DNA of 13,085 bases. Origin: Acidimicrobiia bacterium (GTDB lineage Bacteria; Actinomycetota; Acidimicrobiia; IMCC26256; BP-133). The position numbers and the translations under genes are program-made. The notes under the pieces were generated by a model. That model was not told the origin of the DNA. It was given only the letters and a program-made list of their open reading frames with translations, and searched no databases. The stretch is taken from contig JAICGL010000044.1 in NCBI GenBank assembly GCA_025923175.1, forward strand, positions 1 to 13,085. Reading direction: 5' to 3'. The stretch's first letter is position 1; the number at the start of each line of letters is the position of its first letter. Shown piece after piece: positions 1 through 8,087 of the stretch.

Positions 1-695
1 ACGCGTTCGGCGACCTCGTCGCTGGCGAGGACGTGGTCGATCCGCATTCCGCAGTCCTGGTGGAACATGCCGGCGCGGTAGTCCCAGTACGTGAACAGGC
101 GCGGGTGGTCCGGCCACCGATCGCGAAGGATGTCGTGCAGGCCAACCGACTGCAGCCGCGCCAGCGCCTCGCGCTCCGGCGGGGTGACGTGCGTCTGACC
201 GACGTAGGCGTCGGGATCGAACACGTCGGCGTCGGTCGGCGCGATGTTCATGTCGCCCAGGACGACGACCGGTCGCGCGCCTTTCTCGACCATCGTCTTG
301 AGCGCTTCGAGCCACGCCAGCTTGTACTCGTAGTGATCCGAGTCCGGCGCGCGGCCATTCGGCACGTACACGCACACGACCCGGATGCCGCCGCAGGTCG
401 CCGACACCGCGCGCGCCTCGGGATGCGGGAAGCCCGGCGCGCCGTCGATACCCCTGACGACGTCCTCCAGGCCGACCCGGGACAGGATCGCGACACCGTT
501 CCAGGCCGTCTCGCCATACGCGGCGACCTCATACCCCCGGTCCGAGAGCTCATCGCCCACGAGCTCGGCCCACCCATCATCGCCGAGCTTGGTCTCCTGC
601 AGACAGACAACATCCGGGCTGCGCTCGTCGAGCCACGGCAGCAACCGCGGAATGCGCTGCCTCAGCGAGTTCACGTTCCACGTCACGATGCGCAT
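1..695 (-). CDS. xthA: Exodeoxyribonuclease III, C-terminus cut by window edge
   Basis: Mg-dependent 3'-5' exonuclease and AP endonuclease of base-excision repair, cytoplasmic. Translating the minus strand from the ATG at 695-693 gives 231 residues without a stop before the window ends. The protein opens with MRIVTWNVNSLRQR, the classic family start, followed by LQETK (metal-binding Glu), a YVPNG segment, GDMNIAP (catalytic Asp/Asn) and near the end GMRIDHVLAS. All belong to the endonuclease/exonuclease/phosphatase fold. Family members are about 255-270 residues, so only the last 25-40 residues, including the terminal SDH motif, are missing. No good Shine-Dalgarno precedes the ATG, but no in-frame start lies just upstream and the N-terminus matches the family exactly. 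It follows the importer gene after 51 bases and is probably a housekeeping neighbour that may share its transcript. Identification is secure; xthA versus a generic exoA/xth name is a matter of convention. Confidence 0.95.
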   Translation of the reverse strand, partial: MRIVTWNVNSLRQRIPRLLPWLDERSPDVVCLQETKLGDDGWAELVGDELSDRGYEVAAYGETAWNGVAILSRVGLEDVVRGIDGAPGFPHPEARAVSATCGGIRVVCVYVPNGRAPDSDHYEYKLAWLEALKTMVEKGARPVVVLGDMNIAPTDADVFDPDAYVGQTHVTPPEREALARLQSVGLHDILRDRWPDHPRLFTYWDYRAGMFHQDCGMRIDHVLASDEVAER

Positions 696-746
696 GCCGC
701 ATACTCGCGCGTCAAGGAGACCGGCTGAGCCTCGGCTGGGGTATCG
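696..746. other. 51-base gap between importer and exonuclease III genes
   Basis: Short spacer after the TAG stop of the fused importer. It contains only a very short AGCC/GGCT inverted repeat with a two-base loop and no T-run, so I see no terminator. No convincing -35/-10 pair is visible either. Read-through from the importer into the exonuclease gene is possible. Confidence 0.5.
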
Positions 747-3700
747 CTACCGGGCGCCGCTCCCGAGGAACGAGGCCAGGACATCGGGCTCGTCGAGGAC
801 GGCCTCGGGAGGCCCGTCGGCGATGATCCGGCCTTGCTGGAGGGCGACGAGCCGTTCGGTGAGGCGGGCGAGGAGCGTCGTGTCGTGGTCGATGACGACT
901 AGGGTGCAGCCCAGCTCGGCCCGTAGGTCCCGCAGAAGGGGCACGAGGGCTTCGGTCTCTTTCTGGGCGATGCCGCTGCCGGGTTCGTCGAGGAGGAGGA
1001 TGGCGGGCCGGTGGGCGAGGAGGGTGGCGATCTCGACGATGCGCCGCGTGCCCGTCGACAGCTCGGCCACGAACTTGTCGCGGAAGGGTCGGAGGCCGAG
1101 GTCGTTGATGAGAGCGGCAGTCTGCTCACGAACGGCGGCTTCAGCGTCGGTCGAGACAGGAAGGCCGAACATGGCCGGGATGGCGGCCGGCGCCCGGTGG
1201 TGGCGTTCGAAGGCGACGGCGATCGCGTCGGTGACGGTGAGTGACGGCCACAGGCGGGTGTCCTGAAAGGACCGTCCGAGGACGTGGCGGGCTCGGGCAT
1301 CGGCCGGCCAGTCGGAGACGTCCACGCCGCTGAGCCACACGGTTCCGGCGTCGGGGCGAGCGAGGCCGGTGACGAGGTCGAAGAGGGTCGTCTTGCCAGC
1401 GCCGTTGGGGCCGATGAGACCGACGATCTCGCCCTCGCTCACAGAGAGATCGACGCCGTCGACGGCGTAGGTACCGCCATACCGCTTGGTCAGGCCACGT
1501 GTTTCAACCACCACCCGGCGAGTGCCGGAGCCGGGTTCAGCGGCCGGGTCGGGCCGCTTTGGGTCCCCACCCGCAGGCGTGGCCGGCACCCGGGCCCCTT
1601 GCAGGTACACGGAATGGAGGATGTCCGGTCGGTCGAGCAGATCTTCGGTCAAACCGGCGAAACGGATCTCGCCCTTCTCCAGGAACACGGCTCGCCGGGC
1701 CAGCCGCAGCGCCGTGTTCACCCGTTGCTCGACGATGACGACGGTCGTCCCGGCCTCGGCCACAGCCCGGACCCACTCAACGAGGATTTCGACCACCCCG
1801 GGGGCGAGTCCGAGCGACAGCTCGTCGATGAGCAGGAGCCGGGGCCGCATCAGGAACGCCATGGCCAGGCTGAGCATCTGCTGCTCGCCACCCGAGAGAG
1901 CCCCGGCGGGAGTGTCGGCCCGATTGGCCAATACCGGGAACCGGTCGGTGACCTCCTCGATGTCCGCCGCCAGGCCCGGGTCTTGTCGCCGGAGCCACCC
2001 GGCGACCCGGAGGTTCTCGGCCACCGACAGGGTGGGGAAGACGCCCCGCCCGCCCGGCACCTGGGCGATCCCGAGACGTGCGATCGCCTGCGGGCTCATT
2101 CCCGAGACGGTCTCGCCGGCGAAGACGACCGTGCCTTCCGAGGGCGCCACCAGGCCGCTCACGGCCCGCAGGACCGTCGACTTCCCGGCGCCATTGGTAC
2201 CGAGGAGGGCGACGATCTCTCCCTCCTCGACGGCGAGATCAACCCCGAAGACGACCGGCACGCCGTCGTAGGCGACCCGCAGCCCCGACACGTCGAGGAG
2301 GACCGACGCCCCCGGCCCCGGACGGGCGGCGGGCACGGCGGGCCCGGCTCGCTCCAATGGCGTCGGCGTCGGGGAGAGACCGCGACGGAGCGCCACCCGG
2401 CGCAGGAAGGCGTCCCGCAACCGGTAGACGATCTCACCGAGGCCGCCGGGGAGGGTGAGGAGCAGCACGAGGAGGCCTGCGCCGCTGGCCAACAGCGACC
2501 AACCGGCGGGGAGGAAGAACTCGGCTCCCCGCACGTAGAAGGCGCCGAGGACCGCACCGGAGAGGGAGCCGAGGCCACCGATGACGACCATCGAGAAGAC
2601 CCGCAGGCCGACCTCCGGGGAAAAGGCGTCGGCGTGGAGGCCGTGCTGGTAGGTCACGTAAAGCGCCCCGGCCAGGCCGGCCATGGCGCCGGAGATAGCG
2701 AAGGCGGCCAGCTTCACCCGCAACGGCGAAATCGACACGGCGGCGCTGGCGGCCTCGTTGTCCCGCACGGCCACCATGGCCCGCCCGGCCCGGCTGCGTC
2801 GCAGCGCTCCGGCGGCCAGCGCGACGGCCACGAAGGCAACGAGCGAGAACTCGTACATCTGCCAGTCGTGCTCGAGACCGAGACGGCCCCACAGGACGGG
2901 ACGTTGGGCCTGTTCGACGACCAGCCAGGGGAGGTTCCGGACCTGGAAGATGTAAGTGAAAGCGGTGAGGGCGAAGGCCAGGGTCGTGATGGCGGCGAGA
3001 TGGCCGCGGGCCCGCAGCGCCGGTAACCCCAACACGACGCCGGCGGTCGCCGCCACCGCCATGCCCACCGGGACAGCGAGGAAGAAGTCGAGGCCGTGGT
3101 TGGTGTGGAGGGCGAAGACGGCGGTGCCCCCCAGGCCGACCAGCGCCCACTGCCCGAGCGAGACCTGCCCCGCCCACCCGGTGAGCACGACGAGGGAGAC
3201 CGCCACGATGGCGTAGATCAGGATGACGGTGGCGAGCTGCTGGCGGCTCGGCGGCACCAGGAGCGGGAGGGCGAGGGCCAGGGCCAGTCCCACCCCTCGG
3301 AGGGCCCGGCCGGCCAGGCGGACCTCCCACAGGTCCTTCAGCTCCTCCGGGATTGGCCGCACCTCGCGGATGGCCCGGAACCGGGTGGTGGCCAGGGCGC
3401 TCTCCTCCTGCCGGGAGAACCCCCCGCGCTGGGCGAGCAGGGCCACGAGGATGACGGCGACCAGCACCGGATCCACCAGCGTGGCGTTGGGCAGGTTCCA
3501 GGCGGCCACCGCCTCGAAGATTCCGAGACCCACCGCCGCCCCGGCGGCCACGGGCAGGTTCTCCATCCGGGCGATCACGACGGCGGCCAGCGTGCGGACC
3601 AGCAGCGAAGTCCCGCCACCGGTCACGGCCCCGACGGACACCAACCCCGACAACGGGACCCGCAGGATCACGGCCAGACCCGAGAGGAGCCCGCACAGCG

Positions 3701-4367
3701 ACCAGACGAGGGTCGACAGCCGGGCGGTGGGCACGCCGAGCAGCGCGGCCCGGTCGCCGTTGTCGGCCGCCGCCCGGATGGCGATACCGGCGCGCGTCCG
3801 CTGCAGGAAGAACCCGAGGCCGGCGAGGACGACGGGGACCATGACCATGGCGGCGATGTGGTCGGAGGAGAAGATGACGGGCCGGAGCGAGAACTGTGCC
3901 GAGAATGGTGTCTCCAGCGCCGCCAACGACGCGTCCTTCGCCAGCGCAAGGCCGAGGACGACGCTGGCCCCGATCAGGAGTTGGGCCGCCCCGATGGTGG
4001 CGACGGCCACGATGAGGCGGGGTGCCGCCCGCAACCGGCGGACGACGAGGACTTCGACGAGCGCGCCGGTGCCGGTGGCCAGGGCCAGCCCCACCAGGAC
4101 GGAGGGCAGATACGGCCATCCCCTTTGGCCGGCCAGGTGGATGGTGACGATGCCCGCCACCGCCGCCAGTTCGGCCTGCGCGAAGTTGACGACGCGTGTG
4201 GCCCGGTAGGCGAGCACCATCCCGACGGCCAGCAGGGCGGTGAGCGACCCGAGGACGGCGCCCTGGAGGACGATGCCCGGTGGCATCCCGTTCGGGAGCA
4301 CCTTCGCGGCCGCCAGCCAGAGCAACAGCAGGACGGCCGCGACGACACCGCGGCGCGGCCGCGTCAC
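747..4367 (-). CDS. Single-chain branched-chain amino acid-type ABC importer (LivH-LivM-LivF-LivG fusion)
   Basis: One 1206-residue protein carries both permeases and both ATPases of a HAAT/Liv importer. Residues about 1-315 are LivH-like (VVNFAQAELA at 59-68; RAAADNGDRAALLGV around 198-212). Residues about 350-650 are LivM-like (GQVSLGQ at 400-406; AVRDNEAASAA around 533-543; VIGGLGSLSGAVLGA around 595-609). After a Pro/Ala-rich linker, 688-925 is a LivF-like ATPase: Walker A GTNGAGKS 723-730, GRGVFPTLSV, signature LSGGEQQ 824-830, Walker B LLLIDE, then VEQR as in LivF. After a second Pro/Gly linker (about 927-950), 951-1206 is LivG-like: Walker A GPNGAGKTT 986-994, signature LSTGTRR 1103-1109, Walker B LLLDEP, switch IDH 1159-1161. 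All ATPase motifs look intact. These modules are normally four separate genes, or two- or three-domain fusions. The GTG start overlaps the SBP1 stop as GTGA, with AGGG upstream, implying translational coupling. Substrate unknown; amino acids, amides or other small organics are possible. Confidence 0.93.
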   Translation of the reverse strand: MTRPRRGVVAAVLLLLWLAAAKVLPNGMPPGIVLQGAVLGSLTALLAVGMVLAYRATRVVNFAQAELAAVAGIVTIHLAGQRGWPYLPSVLVGLALATGTGALVEVLVVRRLRAAPRLIVAVATIGAAQLLIGASVVLGLALAKDASLAALETPFSAQFSLRPVIFSSDHIAAMVMVPVVLAGLGFFLQRTRAGIAIRAAADNGDRAALLGVPTARLSTLVWSLCGLLSGLAVILRVPLSGLVSVGAVTGGGTSLLVRTLAAVVIARMENLPVAAGAAVGLGIFEAVAAWNLPNATLVDPVLVAVILVALLAQRGGFSRQEESALATTRFRAIREVRPIPEELKDLWEVRLAGRALRGVGLALALALPLLVPPSRQQLATVILIYAIVAVSLVVLTGWAGQVSLGQWALVGLGGTAVFALHTNHGLDFFLAVPVGMAVAATAGVVLGLPALRARGHLAAITTLAFALTAFTYIFQVRNLPWLVVEQAQRPVLWGRLGLEHDWQMYEFSLVAFVAVALAAGALRRSRAGRAMVAVRDNEAASAAVSISPLRVKLAAFAISGAMAGLAGALYVTYQHGLHADAFSPEVGLRVFSMVVIGGLGSLSGAVLGAFYVRGAEFFLPAGWSLLASGAGLLVLLLTLPGGLGEIVYRLRDAFLRRVALRRGLSPTPTPLERAGPAVPAARPGPGASVLLDVSGLRVAYDGVPVVFGVDLAVEEGEIVALLGTNGAGKSTVLRAVSGLVAPSEGTVVFAGETVSGMSPQAIARLGIAQVPGGRGVFPTLSVAENLRVAGWLRRQDPGLAADIEEVTDRFPVLANRADTPAGALSGGEQQMLSLAMAFLMRPRLLLIDELSLGLAPGVVEILVEWVRAVAEAGTTVVIVEQRVNTALRLARRAVFLEKGEIRFAGLTEDLLDRPDILHSVYLQGARVPATPAGGDPKRPDPAAEPGSGTRRVVVETRGLTKRYGGTYAVDGVDLSVSEGEIVGLIGPNGAGKTTLFDLVTGLARPDAGTVWLSGVDVSDWPADARARHVLGRSFQDTRLWPSLTVTDAIAVAFERHHRAPAAIPAMFGLPVSTDAEAAVREQTAALINDLGLRPFRDKFVAELSTGTRRIVEIATLLAHRPAILLLDEPGSGIAQKETEALVPLLRDLRAELGCTLVVIDHDTTLLARLTERLVALQQGRIIADGPPEAVLDEPDVLASFLGSGAR

Positions 4368-6343
4368 CGGTTTCGCACCCTGCGTCTTCGGTCAGGCTGC
4401 CATGCCTTCAAGTGGTCTGCGGCTGCGGTTCGCTGGCAGGTGCCGGTGCAGCCCGCCGGGTAGACGGGGGGATCTTCGGCCGGCCATTGCCCGGGGGCGA
4501 AGCGGCGGCCGGAGTAGGTGGCGACGAAGGTTCCCTTCTTGCCGTCGGCGCCGGTGGCGTCGCCGTCCCAGTACACCTCGCGGGCGTCGTCCATCGCGGT
4601 GTGGTCCAGTCCAACGACGCCGTCGGGGCGGGTGCGGAAGTTCCACCCGCCCAGATCGAAGTGGGGGGCGCCACCGGGGGGCAACGACCCGACCCCGGTG
4701 GCGATGGTTTCGGGGGTCAGCGTCGGCCCTGCGTTCTGGAGGAGATTGAACGTGTGCACCAGCGTGTAGTAGTCGCCGTCGGTGCCCTGCGGCAGGGACT
4801 TGCCGGTCAGTTGCTTGTACAGGCGGGCAGGCTCGCTCGTCGGCCCCTGGTAGCCGGTCGGCGATCCGATGAAGCTCGTCCCGAAGAGGTGACCGTTGAC
4901 CCGGTCCTGGTCGAACAGGCGAGCGAACCCCTCGTTGTCCATATTGCCGACACCGTGGATCACCCATTCCGGGCCCCACCGCTGGCTCCGGGCATGGCTC
5001 GTGATGTTGGCAAAGGTGAAGGCATCGCCGAACATGACGAGCGTGGTGACCCCCGCCGCCTTGAACTGAACGACAGCCTGGGCCGCCTGGCGAGGAAGGA
5101 CCGACGGATCGTTCCCGGCGCCGGCGCCGTAGTTGTACCGGCTGGCGATCCTGACCCCGTAGCGCTTTTCCAGCTCAGCTTGCAAGAGATCGCTACAGGG
5201 CCGGAATCCGCCGTCCACGGTCATGAGACCGAACACCCGTGGCGCCGCGGTGAACAGAGGGTCGCGGGCGAAGCGGGCGGGCCGTCCCGCCAGCCGCTTG
5301 CCGACGTACTCGGCGTACTGCAAGGCGATCCGTTCGCAGTCGGGTTGGACCCCCCAGGCATACGGATGGGCACGGCGGAACCAGGTCTCCGGGGCGAGCA
5401 CGGTCCCCACGGGCAGCAACAGGCGCCGCTCCACGGCACAGTCGGAGAAGGCGGCGAGGCCGGAACCTCCGGGTCCGACGGCGGCGAAGGCGGGTAGCAC
5501 GCCGAAGGCCTTGCGCTCCTCGGCGATCGCGGCGGCGTCGGCGCAGGCGACCTCGCGCCCCTCTCCGAAGAGCTCCTTGAACATGCTCCCGTTGCTCGTG
5601 TACTCGTCGAAGATCACCCGCCGGCCGTACAGCTCGTAGGTCCGGTTGAAGTAGTCGGCGAACACCCGCCGCACCGGGGCGGTGACCTCCTCGGGAGCGA
5701 ACCCACCCTGGGCCACGACCTGCTTGAGGAAGACGTTGTCCGGCGAATCGCCGTAGCCGCGCAGCACGATCTTCACGCTGTCGGCCGTCACCCCCCGGTT
5801 CGTGGCGCCGCCGTTCGAACCCGTCCACCTCGGGCGGCACGGCGCGGCGTAGGCCGAGTCGAACTGGCGGACTCCGGCGCGGCACTCGACGCCTCCCCTC
5901 GTCGGCCCGGCCGGCGCCGCGCTATCGGCAGTCGGTGGCGGTGCATTTTTGGAGGTCGATGGTTGGGCGCTCCCGGCGGCTCCGCTTCTTGGCATTGGAG
6001 CTCCGGGAGACGACACGGTGGCGGCGTTTCCAGCGTTTCCGCTCGGCCCCGGTATGGCGCCTTCGTTGCGCGATGGCAGTGTGCCACGGTTCTGAATCAG
6101 CCCTGTCGTGACAGTGGCGCCGCCTGCTCCTTCGGCTGCCCCAGTCGCCGCCCCCTCGCCCTCCGGCGGGACTGCGCTTGTTGGTTCCTGCCCGGCCGGC
6201 CCGGCCAACGGCGGCAGGGCGAAGTCCGATGCCGGCTGCGCGGTCCTCACCGGCACCGTCGGCGCGGCCACCACCATCGCCAGCCAGGCCGCCAGCAACA
6301 GATACGGGGTCCGGTATCGGGAGGCGTGCCGGATCGCCTTCAA
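4364..6343 (-). CDS. Substrate-binding protein of the Liv-type importer (SBP1)
   Basis: Extracytoplasmic ligand-binding component with a type 1 periplasmic-binding fold, expected to deliver substrate to the fused importer encoded next. The protein is 659 residues if the TTG at 6343-6341 is the start. That TTG overlaps the hydrolase TGA (TTGA), with GAAGGG nine bases upstream and no ATG or GTG nearby. Residues about 11-30 form a hydrophobic signal or anchor segment (YLLLAAWLAMVVAAP). There is no lipobox Cys. Residues about 37-150 are a Pro/Ala/Gly/Ser/Thr-rich linker. The globular part begins at about 152 with ECRAGVRQFDSAYAAPC and TGSNGGATNRGVTADSVKIV, the usual opening of actinobacterial SBPs of this class, and runs to about 635. 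It contains several Cys, including CTGTC at 632-636 near the C-terminus, suggesting disulfides. The family usually spans 380-450 residues, so the extra length is linker plus insertions. The ligand cannot be predicted. The start codon is the least certain point. Confidence 0.88.
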   Translation of the reverse strand: MKAIRHASRYRTPYLLLAAWLAMVVAAPTVPVRTAQPASDFALPPLAGPAGQEPTSAVPPEGEGAATGAAEGAGGATVTTGLIQNRGTLPSRNEGAIPGPSGNAGNAATVSSPGAPMPRSGAAGSAQPSTSKNAPPPTADSAAPAGPTRGGVECRAGVRQFDSAYAAPCRPRWTGSNGGATNRGVTADSVKIVLRGYGDSPDNVFLKQVVAQGGFAPEEVTAPVRRVFADYFNRTYELYGRRVIFDEYTSNGSMFKELFGEGREVACADAAAIAEERKAFGVLPAFAAVGPGGSGLAAFSDCAVERRLLLPVGTVLAPETWFRRAHPYAWGVQPDCERIALQYAEYVGKRLAGRPARFARDPLFTAAPRVFGLMTVDGGFRPCSDLLQAELEKRYGVRIASRYNYGAGAGNDPSVLPRQAAQAVVQFKAAGVTTLVMFGDAFTFANITSHARSQRWGPEWVIHGVGNMDNEGFARLFDQDRVNGHLFGTSFIGSPTGYQGPTSEPARLYKQLTGKSLPQGTDGDYYTLVHTFNLLQNAGPTLTPETIATGVGSLPPGGAPHFDLGGWNFRTRPDGVVGLDHTAMDDAREVYWDGDATGADGKKGTFVATYSGRRFAPGQWPAEDPPVYPAGCTGTCQRTAAADHLKAWQPDRRRRVRNR

Positions 6344-8013
6344 TTCCTTCGGCCCTTCGGCAGAGATGCGGGCTGGGAACGGGCGGTGGGCAGCAGGATC
6401 GCCGATGGCCGATCGGGGTCGTGGAAGATCTCCTGATCGGCCGGGAACAACACGGTGGCGGTTGCTCTCGGTTCCCCTAACCCCCCGGGATTGCGTGCAT
6501 ACATCGGATGGGCGCCGCTGGCTACCAGCAGCTGAATCCGGTTGCCTCGGCGGAAGCGGTAGGCAGTCGGCCACAACTGCACCCGTACGAAGGCGACACC
6601 GTCCGAGTCGATTTCGTTCTGACCGCCTGATACGGAGGCGATGCCATCGCACACGTTGACGCAGCGGCCCCGCTGGTCGACGTCGCAGACACGCACGAAC
6701 ACATCGGTGTGAGGGCGGCTCGACCGCATCCACACTTCGGCACTGACCTCGCCGACGATCTCGGTGTCGGCGGCCAGCGGGGCAGTGGTGTAGGTGAGTA
6801 CGTCAGGCCGGGCAGCGAGCTTGCGGTTGTCCCTCCGTCCGGCACCGGTGAACCTGAACGCCGGACCGCCGATCGACGGTGTCGGTTGTGCCGGGTCGTA
6901 ACGGAACTGATCGGGAGCCGATCGCGTCGGCCGATCGTTGCCGAGCGTCCCGTCCGCCCCCAGAAACCAACGGGTCGGTGTATACCCAGGTGGCGGCCAC
7001 TCGTCGTACTCGCGCCACTCATCACAGCCCATCACACGGATACGGACCGGGCGGCGCTCCTCTCGCTGCCGGCCATGGCAGTGAGCGTCCATCCATGCGA
7101 GGGTTTCCCTCACCCCGTGCCCGAAGGCCGGAACCGAGAAGTGCACCCATGGTCCGACGGTGATCTCGGCGTCATTGCCGGCTTGCCGCAAGGCGACGAA
7201 GTCGCTGAGGGCGTGGAGGAGGAAGAAGTCGTACCAGCCAGTGACCAGCCGGACCGGCGCGGTCTGCTTCGTCAGGAGCTCCCGATGATCGGCGGGCGCC
7301 CAGAAGCCATCCTCGCTGTCGTGACGGACAATGTCTTGGAACGTTTGCGAGCGTCCGCCCACGAGGATGCGATCCGCACGGGCGAGCGGGACGGAGCCGG
7401 CGGCGGCGTTGACGGCGTTGCAGGTTCGCCGCGATAACGCATCGACCAACATGTTCTTGTCCTCCTGCACCGCCAGCATCCGGGACCAGCGGAGCAGGCC
7501 TTCGAGCAGCAGGCCCTCGCGGCGGTGGAAGATCTCGACCATGTGGCTCGATGTGAACGCGGGTGCGATGGCACAGAGAGGTTCCGCGTCAGCGATCGCC
7601 AGCTGGGTGTAGCCCGCGTAGCTCTGCCCGCCCATGGCCAGCTTTCCGTTGAACCACGGCTGGTCCACCAGCCAATCCACGGTGTCGAGACCGTCTTCAC
7701 GCTCGGTCCGCAAGGCGTCGAACGCCCCTCCCGAGCCGAAGGTCCCGCGGGTGCTCTGGCAGATGACCTGATAGCCACGTTCGGCGAAGACCCTGATGTA
7801 GTGCGTCATCAGGCCGGCCCGTCCGTAGGGGGAACGGAAGAGAACAGTCGGCAACGACACCTGGCAGTCCCTGGGCAACCAGCGATCGGCGAGCAGCACC
7901 GTCCCGTCGCGCATCGCAATCGGGATGTCGCGCTCCACGACGAGGTCTCTCGTGCGTGGTCGAGGCAGCGACAAGACGCGCTGCAACAGGTGACTTGCCA
8001 GTTCTGCTGGCAC
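6340..8013 (-). CDS. CocE/NonD family serine hydrolase (X-Pro dipeptidyl-peptidase S15 type)
   Basis: Alpha/beta hydrolase of 557 residues, normal for the CocE/NonD group, which includes cocaine esterase, glutaryl-7-ACA acylase and related peptidases. They cleave esters, amides or N-terminal peptides. The nucleophile is Ser131 in GGQSYAGYTQ. The likely acid is Asp262 in TGWYD (258-262) and the likely base is His291 in VGPWVH (286-291). The N-terminal part shows RDGTVLLADRWLP and SPYGR, typical of the fold entry. The C-terminal region (about 320-545) fits the jelly-roll PepX_C domain. No signal peptide is evident, so it is probably cytoplasmic. The GTG start is supported by a strong GGGGGAGG five bases upstream. 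The stop overlaps the SBP1 start, which ties the hydrolase to the importer and suggests it processes the imported compound, an inference from context. Exact substrate is unknown. Confidence 0.9.
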   Translation of the reverse strand: MPAELASHLLQRVLSLPRPRTRDLVVERDIPIAMRDGTVLLADRWLPRDCQVSLPTVLFRSPYGRAGLMTHYIRVFAERGYQVICQSTRGTFGSGGAFDALRTEREDGLDTVDWLVDQPWFNGKLAMGGQSYAGYTQLAIADAEPLCAIAPAFTSSHMVEIFHRREGLLLEGLLRWSRMLAVQEDKNMLVDALSRRTCNAVNAAAGSVPLARADRILVGGRSQTFQDIVRHDSEDGFWAPADHRELLTKQTAPVRLVTGWYDFFLLHALSDFVALRQAGNDAEITVGPWVHFSVPAFGHGVRETLAWMDAHCHGRQREERRPVRIRVMGCDEWREYDEWPPPGYTPTRWFLGADGTLGNDRPTRSAPDQFRYDPAQPTPSIGGPAFRFTGAGRRDNRKLAARPDVLTYTTAPLAADTEIVGEVSAEVWMRSSRPHTDVFVRVCDVDQRGRCVNVCDGIASVSGGQNEIDSDGVAFVRVQLWPTAYRFRRGNRIQLLVASGAHPMYARNPGGLGEPRATATVLFPADQEIFHDPDRPSAILLPTARSQPASLPKGRRN

Positions 8014-8087
8014 GTCCGCCTCCCCCGAACTGGACTTTTGGGCCTACCCGTCCCGGTTGTTCAGTATGCTCGACTCGAGAGGGACCG
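8014..8087. other. 74-base gap between regulator and hydrolase, with a small palindrome
   Basis: Holds the hydrolase ribosome binding site and a perfect odd-length palindrome CTCGAcTCGAG at 8069-8079. Next to it CATACT could be a weak -10 element on the minus strand, but no matching -35 is clear. A hydrolase-proximal promoter or regulator operator here is possible. It is equally possible that the gap is simply an intra-operon spacer. Confidence 0.3.
8019..8026 (-). promoter_or_regulatory. Strong ribosome binding site fixing the hydrolase GTG start
   Basis: On the minus strand GGGGGAGG lies five bases before the GTG at 8013-8011. This is among the best Shine-Dalgarno sequences in the window and decides the non-ATG start. 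Confidence 0.75.

Noticed and set aside
720..740. Terminator after the importer gene
   Set aside because: The only inverted repeat is a four-base stem with a two-base loop and no T-run, too weak for an intrinsic terminator.
1284..3026. Long plus-strand open frame opposite the importer gene
   Set aside because: Low-complexity Gly/Glu/Asp/His/Arg-rich translation with no domain, caused by high GC opposite a real gene. The same applies to the plus-strand frames at 3096-4463, 4280-5497 and 11089-12411.
6344..6733. Upstream extension of SBP1 to an ATG at 6733
   Set aside because: It would overlap the hydrolase coding region by almost 400 bases. The added residues are Arg-rich shadow sequence with no counterpart in SBP2.
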